DNA from: Russula earlei
Lineage: Eukaryota > Basidiomycota > Agaricomycetes > Russulales > Russulaceae
Direction: 5' to 3'
Assembly: GCA_025769875.1 (NCBI GenBank)
Contig: JAGFNK010000028.1
Location: 62,001 to 126,000, forward strand
Length of the DNA stretch: 64,000 nt
The notes beneath the pieces were generated by a model, which was given only the letters and a program-made list of their open reading frames with translations, was not told where the DNA came from and ran no database searches. This document shows positions 12,279 through 24,347 of the stretch, one piece after another. Position 1 is the stretch's first letter. The number at the start of each line of letters is the position of its first letter. The position numbers and the translations under genes were made by a program.

Positions 12279-15200
12279 TCATTCATCGTATCGCGTAAGC
12301 TGTCGATGATTGTTATCAGTAAGTCCCTCTTAGGGCATCTGCGAGAACGTAGTGGTCGCGCTTACATCTAGGGTGAGCGTGCGAGAGCTGTTCATGTCCT
12401 GGTCACGATAAATACCGACGAGGGAATTCCCGCGCTCGTACAACGAACCCTTGAGGCTGATAATGATGAACTGGAACGACTCCGATGCGCGTGCACGGAT
12501 ATAGTTGGCTACCTTTGCCACATTCGTGTTGTCCAACGCCGCGTCGACTTCGTCAAGAACAAAGAACGGGCTGGGTTGGTAGCTATGCGATTGTGTGTTA
12601 GTTTTCGACGCCCTCAAGGAAACAAGTTCCGCACCTGTGGATTGCGAATAGTAGAGCTAATGCTGCTACGGTCTTTTCCCCACCGGACAGCTGCTCCATA
12701 TCTCGGAAGCGTTTCATAGGAGGCATGGCATGATATTTGATACCGCCGGCGTAAGGTTCCTGACAGAAAACACTTTAGAAAAGGAAAAGAGTTCATTCTA
12801 TCTAGCGTACTTCATTGTCTTCCAGGCTGAGATATGCGACACCACCCATGGGTGCTGCCTTGCCCTTGGTCAGGTCTTTGTACACCTGGTCGATGCGTTC
12901 TGAAATGTGGTTGTACGCTTTGTTAAATAGTTCAGTACTACGGGTAGGTGAACGTCGAGATTGTATCGCAAGGTGTGATGAGTGACACCGTACCGCCGTT
13001 GCTTGATATCATTAAACGCGTCTCTTGCACTTTTAGAGTCTTTGCGAGACTTTTCGGCTTCCTTTTCTGTTTCAGCCAGTTTTGTCTCAACGTCATCGAG
13101 CCTATGCAGAGAACAGTCAGTGTACTGACGCGACTTGATGCCAATACAACGTGCCGATCCATGGCCTTCATGTTTGGTGTCATCCGTTCAATCTCAGCAT
13201 TGAGTTTAGCTATGGACGCGTCCAATTCGCCAAGTACCTCGCCGGAGAAATTCTGCGTCGATGCGGAAGCCGTCGTATCAGAAGAGTGCGTCTCATTACA
13301 AACGGGCACTGCGGATCGGCTCACCTCTCGTTCGCTCGCATCGAGTGTCTCGAAATCTACTTCGATACCATGGTCAGGCACTCTCTTAGGACGTTGTGTC
13401 GAGTGGGCCTCTTCCTCCTCTCCATCGACATCCATCGCCATCTCGTCGCGTAAATTCTGTCGACCAGCAGTCAAAATACGGATTGCGGAAAGCACGAGTG
13501 ACGAACCTCTTCCATGGGGACATTCTTGAGATTCCCATGGACCAATGGTAGCTTGATCTCTTCAAGGCGGCATTTACGGTATAGGCTCGAGCGCTCCAGC
13601 CCCAACCTCTCGATTTCGTCGTTCTGATCACGAAGTCAGATCCAATCGTCAACAGATACAACGGGCCGGGAGACATCTTACCCGTGAGGATATTTCTTTT
13701 TCCACCTGTTCGAGGGCCTTGGCCGCTTTGGCCGCAGCGCGTTTAGCTTCTTCGACTTCTTTCGTCTTCTCGTCGAGGGTTGCTTTGATGCGCGACATTT
13801 CAGTCTCAAGTTCCTTGATTCCCTCTTGCATTCTCTCAAGTTCCTCCTGCGTCTCGATTTTCGTCTTCTCAGACCGTTTGACGTTCTCCTCTTCCCTCAC
13901 GGCAGTCTCAACAAGGACATTCAGGCGTTCCTGGAGCTTCTTCAATTGCTCCTCTTCAAACAGGCATCTTCGGGGAGGCTCAGATCAGAAATCTATCCAT
14001 CAATGCAAGACATAATTCGTACAGATGCGTGAGCCGAGCTATTTGAGTCTCAAAGCGCAGTCGAGCTTCGCTTTCCTCCTGTGCGAGCTTGAGCTGGCGA
14101 GCTTCGTAATCCCGGATGTTTGCTATGCCGATTTCGCGGCAGAAACTCCCAAAAACTTGGTCCTCCGCTGCATGCACAACAGATGCGAAACGTTGAACCT
14201 GCTCATGAAGTTTATCGAGTGCGCTTTGCGACTGTCACGATAAAGGGAAGGACGTCATGTGATGAACCAGGTAAATATCCTGGAAATAAGGCACCTTTTT
14301 ATATTCTGGGGCATTCTGTCTTAAAGACCTGTCGATATATTTCAATTCATCCTTGATACCTTGGAGTCTATGACTGCACGAGCTCTATCGATCTAAAATA
14401 AGAAACAGAAATTCCAGCGACGACATAGAGAGAGACGCACGAGGTCGTCGCGAGAGACCTGAAGCACGGCCTCCAAACGCGTCATTTCCGATATCAAACT
14501 TTCATCCTCCTTGCTCCGCGGCTTCTGTTTGACGAGGTCGCTTAGCTGATTCTGGATATTATCCCTTGTGCGCGACAAACCTGCAAGGCGCCACCGGAAT
14601 CAGCAAGTCTTGTGAGGAACAATCATCCAACATGAGAAGGACCTGCCCTGAATATCTTTCTCTTCCCACTTCTTCCCACTCTCATGCGTGCTGCGGCCGC
14701 CAGTGATCAAACCGCTCTTGTGGATGATCGTGCCTTCGAGCGTCACCGCTGCTCCACAGGCATTGCGTTAACACTCCCGCAAACTGAAGCACCGACGGAA
14801 GCCTCAGGGCCACACGCACCTTTGACCTCCTGGTCCTTCTCGTAACAAACATACCGCGCAACCTCCATGGTGTCGCACACGAGTGCATTCCCGCATGCGT
14901 GGTGTATTGCACGTTCCATAGCAGGCTCGTACTGGATCACGTCAACTGCGAGGCGTGCGCCCTTGGCAAAGGCGCGAAACTTGTCGTTGATTGGCTTCAC
15001 CTGAATCGTGTCAAGCGGAATGAACGTCGCCTGCCCCGCACGTTGGTTGCGCATGTACTATAGTGAATGATGTTGGTCAACCTGGGAGAGCAGAACGGAC
15101 TTGGAGGGGCCGGTGCACCTCTATGCAGTCGATGGCGGTCCGCTCCTCATCTACAACGACGGCATCGATGTTACGGCCAAGGATAACAGTGATGGCGGTT

Positions 15201-17345
15201 TCGTACTTCCGCTGAGTGGGCTTGCAGAGATCAACCAGTCGGCCACGCACACCTGAATGCGTGACACATGAGCTCGTTAGACGGGTCATCCTTTAGGCCG
15301 CACGCACCAGGGAATATGCGTTGCAGATTTGCCAGCGTCTCCTTCAACTTTGCCTCGCGTTCAGTCTCTTTCTGGTCAAAACCGGCTTGCATGAGTTTTT
15401 GATGAACCTCTTGCAGGCGTACGTTAAGCTCAGCCTCGAGCCGACTACAGTCAGAGATCAGCTGGGGGCCGGCAGCCATCAAAACACGGTCAAGCCATAC
15501 TTAATGCGCGTCCGCTCAGACTGTTGATCCTCGAGTTGCTTTTTGACTCGTCTCAGCTGCTCACTGTACTCCTCGATGTTGACTTCCAACTAAGAGGGCC
15601 ATAGATCAACGTACATCACCGAGAATGCCCAAAGGTGCGTACATTGGTTTTCTTTGTTTCATGCACCTCACTATCCTCGTACAGACTTGCTCTCTTCTGC
15701 TCAAGGTCCTCCTGCCTGTCTTTGAGCTGGGCACAGGTTCGGAATGCAGTCTTCTCCTCCCGCGTGAGCCTCTCGAGAGCTTGACGTTCTTCGACAGCAA
15801 GGACGCTGGCTTGAACTTTTCTACAAATTGCAGCTCCATGAAATCAGGACATCCCAAAAGTGAAACTAACGAACAGCCGACGATACTCGTCCAAGCTCCC
15901 TTCACTTAGAGAGAGATGGTTCTGGGATGCTCGCCGCTGAGCCTCTGTCATCGAAATGTGCGGTAAAAAAGAGCAATAACCGAGGTTGCGTCTGTTACTC
16001 GCCTCGCGCCTCATCCGCGGCCCTTTGAACAGTCTCCAAATCACCTTGGTAGCCTCGAAGTTTCGTAGCCTGCTTTTCTACCTCTTTAGACACTTGCTCC
16101 TGAAGTTTTTGTGCGTTATTCAGCTTCCTGGATGAATGAGCAATGGATGCTTCGACGGCCACAAGATCCGGTTTCTGGGAAGGGGAAACGATAGGTCCGG
16201 GCGGTGATGAGTGGTAATAAGCTACTCGCCTTGTCGTCTACCGCTTTCTCGGCCTTTTTTATTCTCTTCTCCACCTTGGCAATAGCTGTCCGTGCTTTGG
16301 CTTGTTCGGTCCGTGCCAGGTCAAGCTCTTCGTCACGACCCTCCTTCCCTTCACGCAATCCAGAGATAGAACCTCCAAGCGCTGTGATCTCTTCTGCGTT
16401 CTTCTCGAGGCCCTCCTCGATGCTGAACAATTTGAAAAGGAGTCGGCGAAGGATCAGGTCGTCCTGCGCACAATGCGAGTTAAATTTGACCAAGAAGCAG
16501 GCCTTCGTAACGCACGCGCTCCTGACATAGAGCCTCGAACCGCTCCGCCTCGCCCTTTTGTTCTCTGTACTGCTTGATTTCCCCTGCTATGGCGCGTCGC
16601 TTGGTAAAGTTATGCGTGGCATTCTCCGTTGCACGGTCCTGTTCTTCCCTAGCCTTTTCATACTCTGCAGCGAGCTCGAGCGAGCCGCTGATCTGTTCGA
16701 CTAGGCGTGTGAGCTCTTTAGGAGATTGGGAGGCGACAGCCTCGACGTCTCCCTGGAAGACCAGGAAATTCTTGGCCTTGACGAGAATGTTATGCTTGAT
16801 AAGGGCTTCGTTGTACGTAGTATATGTGACGGTCCTCTTATTCAGCTTGTATTCAGAGGCGCCGGTCGTCGCGATTCTGTATACTTTGGTGAGGCCGTCA
16901 CAGATAAGGCCGAGGGGTCAACGCACGTTCTTTGAAAAAGCCATTCCTTTTTCTTTTCATCTTCAAACACTGCAAGGACCCATGCCTTCTTAGCTGTGCC
17001 TTCTCCCTCGCCTAGGTCCTCTTCCGAGTCTTCGTCTTCTTGATCAGTCTGTAAGGTTCCCTCGCCATTATCTCGGGCCAGACGGCGACCACGGTAGACC
17101 AGGTCTCGAAGCTGGCTACTTCTGAGCTGTGCACTCTTTACTCCGAGAACGAAGGATATGGCATCCATTAGATTAGACTTGCCCGCGCCATTGGGCCCGA
17201 TGATGGAAGTAAAATCCTTGAAGGGGCCGATGACTTGGTGTCCCCTGATGGTGATGGTCTCCCAGTTGAGAAATGATAAATATGCATAGGATTCGACTCG
17301 CCTGTAGGACTTGAAATCGCACAACTCGATACGAACAAGGGGCAT
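12279..17345 (-). CDS. SMC1: SMC1 cohesin ATPase subunit
   Basis: Cohesin core ATPase that pairs with SMC3 through its hinge and with Scc1/Rad21 to hold sister chromatids. Reading down from ATG at 17343-17345: [15 protein letters not shown], then Walker A in [20 protein letters not shown] (about 17155-17215) with [22 protein letters not shown]. Next come [20 protein letters not shown] (about 16700-16780), a long coiled coil, the hinge with [17 protein letters not shown] and [14 protein letters not shown] (about 15110-15250), and [18 protein letters not shown] (about 14695-14750). A second coiled coil is followed by the signature [14 protein letters not shown] (about 12655-12700) and Walker B/D-loop [16 protein letters not shown] (about 12525-12575). 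The C-terminus TLD|LTRYDE is restored by the GT-AG intron 12300-12365, so the true stop is at 12279. The first intron (17245-17301) is GC-AG, 57 nt and stop-free. The gene appears intact; many small GT-AG introns interrupt it. Confidence 0.92.
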
Positions 17346-17945
17346 CTTCAACCTGATTACTGCTGCCCGCAATGAACAACCGGTTGAGGCTGGATGTGAC
17401 ACAGACGCGGTGTGACATGTGTGACCGACCGCGTCGTGCGCTACTCAGAGGGGTTAATCGTCGCATCCGTTTCTCATCGCTTCTCCCTCTCAACGCTTTG
17501 AAGACTGATACGAACAGTGTCCCGCGATCGTTTCGTTTCGGGTAATTTCCCCTAAAGGGAAAGGAATTTCCTTCTAGGAGGCCCCTACAAGTGCCGTTCA
17601 GACGATCCGGAGCAAGCGCGACGACCACAAATTATGTCGGTCTCCTAATACCTCTGTTTCGACTCCAACCCCTAAAACACAAATGACGTTAAAAGCGAGT
17701 ATCTTGTGTTGTCTCAAAAACCCGCCCGATTCCTCTTTCCTCATCTTCGTAAAAGGAGGTACCGGTCCGGGAACGAGTACTTCAGGTGTAAGGTGTGCGT
17801 ACGGGCTGCTCGTGGAATCGGAGCACAAGCAAGGTAAACAACGTTCATCTGCATATCGTTGTCAGGTGTCTCGGGGAAGACGAACTTGCGCTTAAACTCC
17901 TAACCCTGCGTCAGGGACTACATTCGATTCCTCTCCCTCTGGCTT
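17346..17945. other. Intergenic region upstream of SMC1 and the kinase-like cluster
   Basis: Divergent spacer of 600 bases. It must contain the SMC1 promoter (- strand). From about 17793 onward it is homologous to the upstream parts of the next two tandem units (shared GGGCTGCTCGTGGAAT). Confidence 0.5.
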
Positions 17946-19102
17946 ATGACCGTCCACCTCATAGCTATCTGCCCTCCGAACGGTACCGAACCTGGGGATG
18001 CTAAAATGACGAGGGTTGAAGTTCCTCCATCTTGCGGTATTACACTCCCGAATGGCAAGCCCGACGAAGAATCAATGCCTCCTACCTTGGAGTCGTTCAT
18101 CTCTGGGAAATGCCTTCCAGGCTTCATGGACGTCTACGATAGGCCTGACGGTACCTTGAGTAGGACGACATATCAACCCATCGGCAAGGATGCTTGGAGG
18201 CGCTTCCTTGACCAGCATCCTGTCAGATTTGTACGATTGTATCCTCCGCGCCCCCCCACCGACAAAGGTGCGTTCAACCCCTGGTGTCTGATCCACGGAT
18301 GCGGATACGGACAGTGATCAGACAACAATTCTGTCGTGCGGAACAGCCATGCAACAACAGGGCAGCTTGATCTTCGGCGCTCTAAACGCCTCGGCGAGGG
18401 CAACCACTCGATCGTCGTGTTCGCACCTCTCACGCTTCCCTCGACTGCAGGCACGTCATCCATGCATGGCGCAGTCGCTGTCAAAATCGCAAGACCAGGC
18501 GAACGTGAGATACTTGAGGACGAGGGGAAGATCTACAATGCCTTTCCGCGCAAGCTCCAGGAGGGTTGCTCTCAGACGCCTATACCTCCGGTTGTGCCTA
18601 AATTTTACGGGTATTATGTGCCTTCTCTTGCGGAATTCGATGGAAAAGCCTATGACGAATTGAACGACGAGGAAAAGGATCACGTACGGTGCATGATCGA
18701 GAGCATCTCCCCAATCTTGCTGCTGGAACAATGTGGCAAACAAATCTCTGCGGGAACTGTATGTGGTACTGACAGGTGCGCGCAATCTTCACAAGCACCT
18801 GATTCAAGGAAGAAAGCATCGATAATTGGATTGAACACAGGGAGAAAATTGCCGCGCTCTTGAACCATCTACACGCCGCAAACTTCGTGCAGGGCTCTAT
18901 GTATGAGCGAAACATCGTGATGCGGCCTGGTCCGCTCACGCTGCCGCGCACACAACGCTCGTCCAGAGAGCCATCTTTCCGAATCATTGACTTTGGTCGT
19001 GGGAAGTGCTGCAATCCCGAGGTAAATTTCGTGAATAAGGAGCAGTGGGATGGCGAGGCGAAGTTTGAGCGAAAGAGGGTGGTGAAATGGATACTATACT
19101 GA
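17946..19102 (+). CDS. Kinase-like protein (FunK1-like family), tandem copy 1
   Basis: Divergent protein-kinase-fold protein of the type expanded in mushrooms. Exons 17946-18267, 18322-18758 and 18809-19102 join in frame across GT-AG introns of 54 and 50 nt. The N-terminal part holds ESFISGKCLPGFMDVYD and WRRFLDQHPVRFVR. The core has RLGEGNHSIV (glycine loop), AVAVKIARPGE (the VAVK lysine), FPRKLQEG, VPKFYGYYVPSLAEFDG, SPILLLEQCG (hinge), LHAANFVQGSMYERNIV and FRIIDFGRGK (DFG). The HRD aspartate is replaced in the catalytic loop while the RNI asparagine and DFG remain, so catalysis is doubtful; this is usual for the family. The start codon is the least certain part. Substrate and role are unknown. 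Confidence 0.75.
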
Positions 19103-19269
19103 ATTGCACAACAACAATCCTGCCGTGAGGTGGAAACAAATGTTGTGTGGCTTGCGGGTGATATCAGATGCAAGGGCTGCTCGTGGAATGGGAACACAAG
19201 CAAAGGTAAAATAGCATTCGTACCTCGAGGAATTAAGCTCCCAATGGACGCCGCTGGGAGTCCTCTCCC

Positions 19270-20432
19270 TCTGAACCTCTTCCTCATAGCCATTCGCCCT
19301 CCAACCCCTCCGAAAGGTACAGAACCAGGATGCTCAATTGACGGAGGGCGATGTTCTTCCATTTTGCGGTATTACAGCTACACAAGGCCATGAAGCTCCG
19401 AAGAATGTAAATGAGAAGCCCGACGGAGAACCAATGCCTCCTAACTTGGAGTCGTTCATCTCGGGGAAATGCCTTCCAGGCGGGAAATCTACTATGTCAG
19501 TCAGAGGACGTATCTACGCATCGGCGAGGGTAGGGATCCTCGGAGGCGCTTCCTCGACCAGCATCCTGTCAGATTCGTGCAAGTGTATCGCGCACCTCCA
19601 AGAAAGGTGCGTTCAACCCCTGTTACAGTCTGATCCACGGATGCAGATACGGAAAGTGATCAGAATTCTGTCGTGCGGCAGCCATACAACGCTTGATCTT
19701 CGGCGCCTAAATACCTCGGCGAGGGCAACCCACTCGATTGTCATGCTCGCACCTCTCACGCTTCCCTCGATTGCAGCCACGCCATCCATGCGTGGCGCAG
19801 TCGCTGTTAAACTTGCAAAAGCACCACGATCCGATCGTAGGATGCTTGGGGGCGAGGGGAGGATCTACAACGTCTTTCCGCGCAAGCTCCAGGAGGGTTG
19901 CTCTCAGACGCCTATACCTGTACCTCCGGTTGTGCCTAAATTTTACGGGTATTATGCGCCTTCTCTTGCGGAATTCGATGGCCAAGCCCATGATGAATTA
20001 AACGACGAGGGAGGGTATCCCAATCGACACATGACTGCGAGCATGTCCCCAATCTTGCTGCTGGAACAATTTGGCAAACCAATCTCTGCGAAAGATATAT
20101 ATGGTGCCGACGGGTGCGCGCAATTTTCACAACTACCTGCAAGGAAGAAAGGATCGACACTTGGATTGAAGACAGGGAGAAATTCGTCGCGCTCTTGAAA
20201 CGTCTACACGCCGCAAACTTCGTGCAGGGCTCGATGTATAAGCGAGACATCGTCATGCAGCCTAGTCCGCTCACGCTGCCGCACCCAACGCTCGTCCGGA
20301 GAGCCATCGTTCCGAATCATTGATTTTGGTTGTGGGAAGTGCTGCAGTCCCGAGGTAAATTTCAAGGACTGGGTTGACGAGGCGAAGTATGAGCGAAGCA
20401 ATGATTTCGACTCGCGTGGTGACATTACATAA
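19270..20432 (+). pseudogene. Kinase-like tandem copy 2, degraded
   Basis: Homologous along its length to the neighbouring copies (SFISGKCLPG, FPRKLQEGCSQTPIP, VPKFYGYYAPSLAEFDG, SPILLLEQFGKPIS, FVQGSMYKRDIV, IIDFGCGKCC) but broken. The MDVYD block after SFISGKCLPG is lost by a rearranged segment. An extra C in the glycine-loop codons (near 19730) shifts frame, and the DFG-containing part (near 20318) lies in a third frame. The final stop at 20430-20432 follows a truncated C-terminus. A 16-G run follows. Probably a decayed duplicate. Confidence 0.75.
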
Positions 20433-20436
20433 TAAC

Positions 20437-20452
20437 GGGGGGGGGGGGGGGG
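20437..20452. repeat. Homopolymer of 16 G
   Basis: An uninterrupted G tract lies between kinase-like copies 2 and 3. Its length should be treated as uncertain, because long homopolymers are error-prone in sequencing. Confidence 0.9.
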
Positions 20453-20557
20453 TGTTCGTACTACGGGCTGCTAGCTCCAAACAAACTCGTTCGTTATTAC
20501 GTGTGAAGAGCGGTTTTCAACCCTGGACCCCGCTGGGGATTCTTCTCCCTCCGGAGC

Positions 20558-21780
20558 ATGGCCGTCTTCCTCACAACCATTCACCCTCCGGCCTCTCCGA
20601 AGGGCACAGAACCTGGGAATTCTAAAATGACGGAGGGTGATGTCCTTCCATCTTGCGATATTACAGCTACACAAGACCATGAAGCTCCGAAGAATGTAAA
20701 TGAGACTTCACTCCCGAATGATGGCAAGCCCAACGGAGAATCAATGCCTCCTAACTTGGACTCGTTCATCTCTGGGAAATGCCTTCCAGGCTTAATGGAC
20801 GTCTACGATGGTCCTGATGGTATCTTGAGTAGGACGACGAATCAACATCCCCTCAGCGATGGTCGAGCTACTTGGAGGCGCTTCCTTAACCAGCATTCTG
20901 TCAGATTCGTGCGAGTGTATCCTCCGTGCACCCCCGCCAACGAAGGTGTGTTCAACCTCTGGTACCGTCTAATCCACGGATGCAGATGCGGACAGTGATC
21001 AGACAACAATTCTGTCGTGCGGAACAGCCATACAACAACAGGGCAGCTTAATCTTCGGCGCTCTAAACGCCTCGGCGAGGGCAACCACTCGATCGTCGTG
21101 TTCGCACCTCTCACGCTTCCCTCGACTGCAGGCACGTCATCCATGCATGGCGCAGTCGCTGTCAAAATCGCAAGACCAGGCGAACGTGAGATGCTTGAGG
21201 ACGAGGGGAAGATCTACAATGCCTTTCCGCGCAAGCTCCAGGAGGGTTGCTCTCAGACGCCTATACCTCCGGTTGTGCCTAAATTTTACGGGTATTATGT
21301 GCCTTCTCTTGCGGAATTCGATGGCAAAGCCTATGACGAATTAAACGACGAGGAAAAGGATCACGTACGGTGCATGATCAATAGAATCTCCCCAATCTTG
21401 CTGCTGGAACAATGTGGCGAACAATTCTCGGGAACTGTAGGTGGTGCTGACAGGTGCGCGAAATCTTCACAACTGCCTAACGCAAGGAAGAAAGGATCGA
21501 CAATTGGATTGAACACAGGGAGAAAATTGCCGCGCTCTTGAGCCATCTACACGACGCAAACTTCGTGCAGGGCTCGATGTATAAGCGAAACATCGTGATG
21601 CAGCCTGGTCCGCTCACGCTGCCGCAAACACAACGCTCATTAAGAGAGCCATCGTTCAGAATCATTGACTTTGGTCGTGGGAAGTGCTGCAATCCCAAGG
21701 TAAATTACGTGAATAAGGAGGACTGGGTTGACGAAGCAGAGCATGAGCGAAACAAGGTGGTGGAATGGACACTACGCTGA
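20558..21780 (+). CDS. Kinase-like protein (FunK1-like family), tandem copy 3
   Basis: Same architecture as copy 1. Exons 20558-20945, 21003-21436 and 21487-21780 join in frame across GT-AG introns at homologous positions. It shares RLGEGNHSIV, AVAVKIARPGE, VPKFYGYYVPSLAEFDG, SPILLLEQCG, FVQGSMYKRNIV and FRIIDFGRGK with copy 1. The N-terminus is longer (MAVFLTTIHPPASPKGTEPG) with an extra linker. It ends KVVEWTLR. Like copy 1 it lacks a canonical HRD motif. Near-identity to copy 1 through the core suggests recent duplication or conversion. Function is unknown. Confidence 0.75.
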
Positions 21781-24347
21781 ATAGTGCACTTACTACCTCT
21801 AGATGTGCAGCGATCCTGCCGTGAGGTGCCAACAAAATGGCTTGCGGTGTGACATAATATTGCCGTGTTCTCCAGGTGTCGACACCCATGTTATCATTGG
21901 CCTCCACGTACATTCTTAACGAGAACTGTATTATACGTCGGTAATGGCATCTGTAACAGTCTACGTCGTTGCCTATTGCCGTACTTTCTCTCATCGTTTC
22001 CACCTTTTTTTTCTATCTCAAAGTCGTGGTCATGGCACGATACCACGCATTGCCAGATCAGAAGGATCGTTTATTAGTATACCATTGTATGTCGACACGT
22101 TGGTGTGTCAGTGCTGCGAGGAAAACTTGTGTTCGCCCGAGGGGAACGCGTCGACGAGAAGGGAGAGGGAAAGGGGACAAGAGAGGCGAGACGAGAAGAA
22201 AGTGAGGCAGGAGCAGCGTTTGTGCACGGGCGAGTGATGACACGTGTGAGACGTCAGCGAGGGGTGGCGTGAACGCGAGGCGGGAGACGGGCGGAGGCGG
22301 CGGAGTGTATGTTTGTTCGAGCGTGTGAGCGTGCGAGGTGGACCGGGGTAGATATTGACGTGCGAGAACGAGAAAAACGATGACGGCACGCTCAAACAAA
22401 GTGTTGGCGTGGCGGCGTGCGGAGCGAGGACGAGTAGGATAGCGGCGGTGCGGACGGGCGAGACGACGATAGATAAGATGTGGCGGAACGGATGGGCGAG
22501 ACAGCGATAGGTGAGGCGCAGCGGAACAAACGGGCGAGACGGCGATGGGTGCGGTGCGGCGGAGCGCGTAAACGAAGCCTAAATGGTCAGAGAGTGAATC
22601 GTACGGGATGTCAGGGGACGGCGGCGTAAGACGGCAGGGCGACGGTAAGATGGAAGGGGTTCGAGGTGAATGAGTTTTGGGACGAAGGCGGTGGTGTGCT
22701 CAAGTCGGTCGAACAGGAATAGAAGAGAAAAAGAGGAGCGGAAAAAGCTCTCAGTCGATCGTCCACTGCCTCACTTCTAAGATGAAGTAGGGGGCTTATA
22801 TACATGCGGTCGGTAAGTGGTCCGGAGGCGGATAGTACTGAGGCTAGGACGTAGTTTTGATGGTGGGTATCTAAGAGCGGAAAAAGAAAGGTATCTTGGG
22901 CGTGGGACGGAGCGACGAAAGGAGGGTGATGCGCTAGTCGTAGCGAGTGTAGTCCAAAAAGAAGGGTCGCGGATGGCCATATGGGGGTAAAACATACTGG
23001 TAGGACCGACTAAGAGCGTGAGGTGGGGATGCGCGCGGTCGGGGGTGCGGCCAAATCGTTGTTTGTATCGAAGCTAAACTAGAAGAGAAAGAAGACAATG
23101 AGGGTGTTGTCGAGTGAGTGGCATGTGGGTCCTTTCAGCTGCTGCTGGGGTTGTCGGGCCTTGCCAATGGAGTAGGGCGGGCGTGGGCGTTGTGGTGGGT
23201 TCGCCTAGCGTGGGTGAACGTATGTAGTGGACAGGGCAGGTGAGTGCGGGGAGGTAGGCGACGAGGGTGGAGTGATGGTGAGAGGGAAGGAATGTGTCAT
23301 GGGGTGCACGTGTCTTCATGCCAGACAGTTTCTTCGCAAAGTCATTCTTCGCAAAGTCATAGTCATCCGTTATTGACTCAAGAAGTGGAGTTTGAGGCAG
23401 TGGCGGGGTGATGTCAGTCGGAGATAATGAAAGCAACGTATCACATCCACCCTCTTACGGCCCTCGAAGTTCTGCATGTTTTGTTGCTTTCGTAATTGAC
23501 GGGATTCGTTACTTAAACCTTGCGGACCAGGGTGTACTTCAACTAAACCGAGGCCATATAATTCTGTTATCATAGCGAGTCTCGGAATTGTCTGGAAGAA
23601 TCGCTCTCACTGCTGGGTGAGTAACAACTTTTGCAGCTCAATGTGCGAGGCCAATCCAAGTTGGGAAGATGCTGTTTACAATCTAACAACTTGATAACGA
23701 CTGGCGTCTTTTCTTGCAAAACTCACCCAAATCACAGCATCTGCCATCTTGTTGCGGGCAAGTTACACCAAAATAGTGCTGACGGAACACAACCGAATTC
23801 TCCATCGGTCTCTGAACCACCCTTTTGTTGATGTGAGCACAGTTTCTAGGCCTGAAATAAAGCATGGCCAAAGGGCGATCCGGCTAATTGAATCTGTGTA
23901 CGCTGTCAGCCACCAGCCATGGGTAAGAGCAGCAGTGCCCTCTACGTTCACCTCACACAATATCGAACGCCAGTCTGGCTTTTAAATATTTGCAGGATTT
24001 CCCTGCAAATTTGACATGACGCCCATGAGTATCCCATCACTGTGCACACACGTATACAATCGAGGATTCGAAACGAAAACACATTACGCAACAAGCATGG
24101 GATTTGTTACTACACAAAGTATCACAACTTCCAGTATCACGACTCCTACTGCTGGTGATTCATATTGTTGTTCCTCTTTGATTGTCGCCCTAAATCTTGA
24201 GTCTAATCGTACCCGAACTATCACAATTCTCCTATGTTGGACCGTTGCTGTTCTTTTTATTTCAACAATATTCGTCGTCTGATGTAATCACTCACAACTC
24301 ACACACGACGCACACAGCGGTGACATCCTCTTTTCATCATTGAGTAA
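21781..24347. other. 2.6-kb intergenic region
   Basis: From about 22130 to 23330 the + strand is purine/G-rich with loosely repeated CGGGCGAGAC / GCGGCG blocks, giving long Pro/Ser-rich frames on the - strand that look like composition artefacts. At 23370-23573 (-) a 67-codon frame (MITELYGLGLVEVHPGPQG...) has more ordinary composition and could be an exon or gene remnant, but no family was recognised. The last 350 bases are the ATRIP-like promoter side. Confidence 0.4.

Larger units (their letters stand above)
17793..21855 (+). repeat. Three tandem units of about 1.3 kb, each with a kinase-like gene
   Basis: Units begin near 17793, 19168 and 20455 and share upstream sequence (GGGCTGCT block, GGTACCGAACCTGG-type block), the coding region, and a downstream block (CCGTGAGGTG near 19120 and 21816). 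Units 1 and 3 are nearly identical through the kinase core, and unit 2 is the most diverged. This is local tandem duplication, with possible gene conversion between units 1 and 3. Confidence 0.85.

Noticed and set aside
12330..12365. SMC1 C-terminus ending [10 protein letters not shown] at 12330
   Set aside because: A GT-AG intron at 12300-12365 gives LTLDLTRYDE, which fits the conserved SMC1 tail better.
12948..13529. Plus-strand open frames of 193 and 100 codons across 12.9-13.5 kb, and others at 16.2-17.0 kb
   Set aside because: They are antisense shadows of SMC1 coiled-coil exons; the minus strand carries the conserved motifs.
22058..22995. Minus-strand Pro/Ser-rich frames (about 113, 95, 72 codons)
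   Set aside because: Purine-strand bias of a G-rich repeat-like region makes stops rare; no conserved block, start context or intron structure was found.
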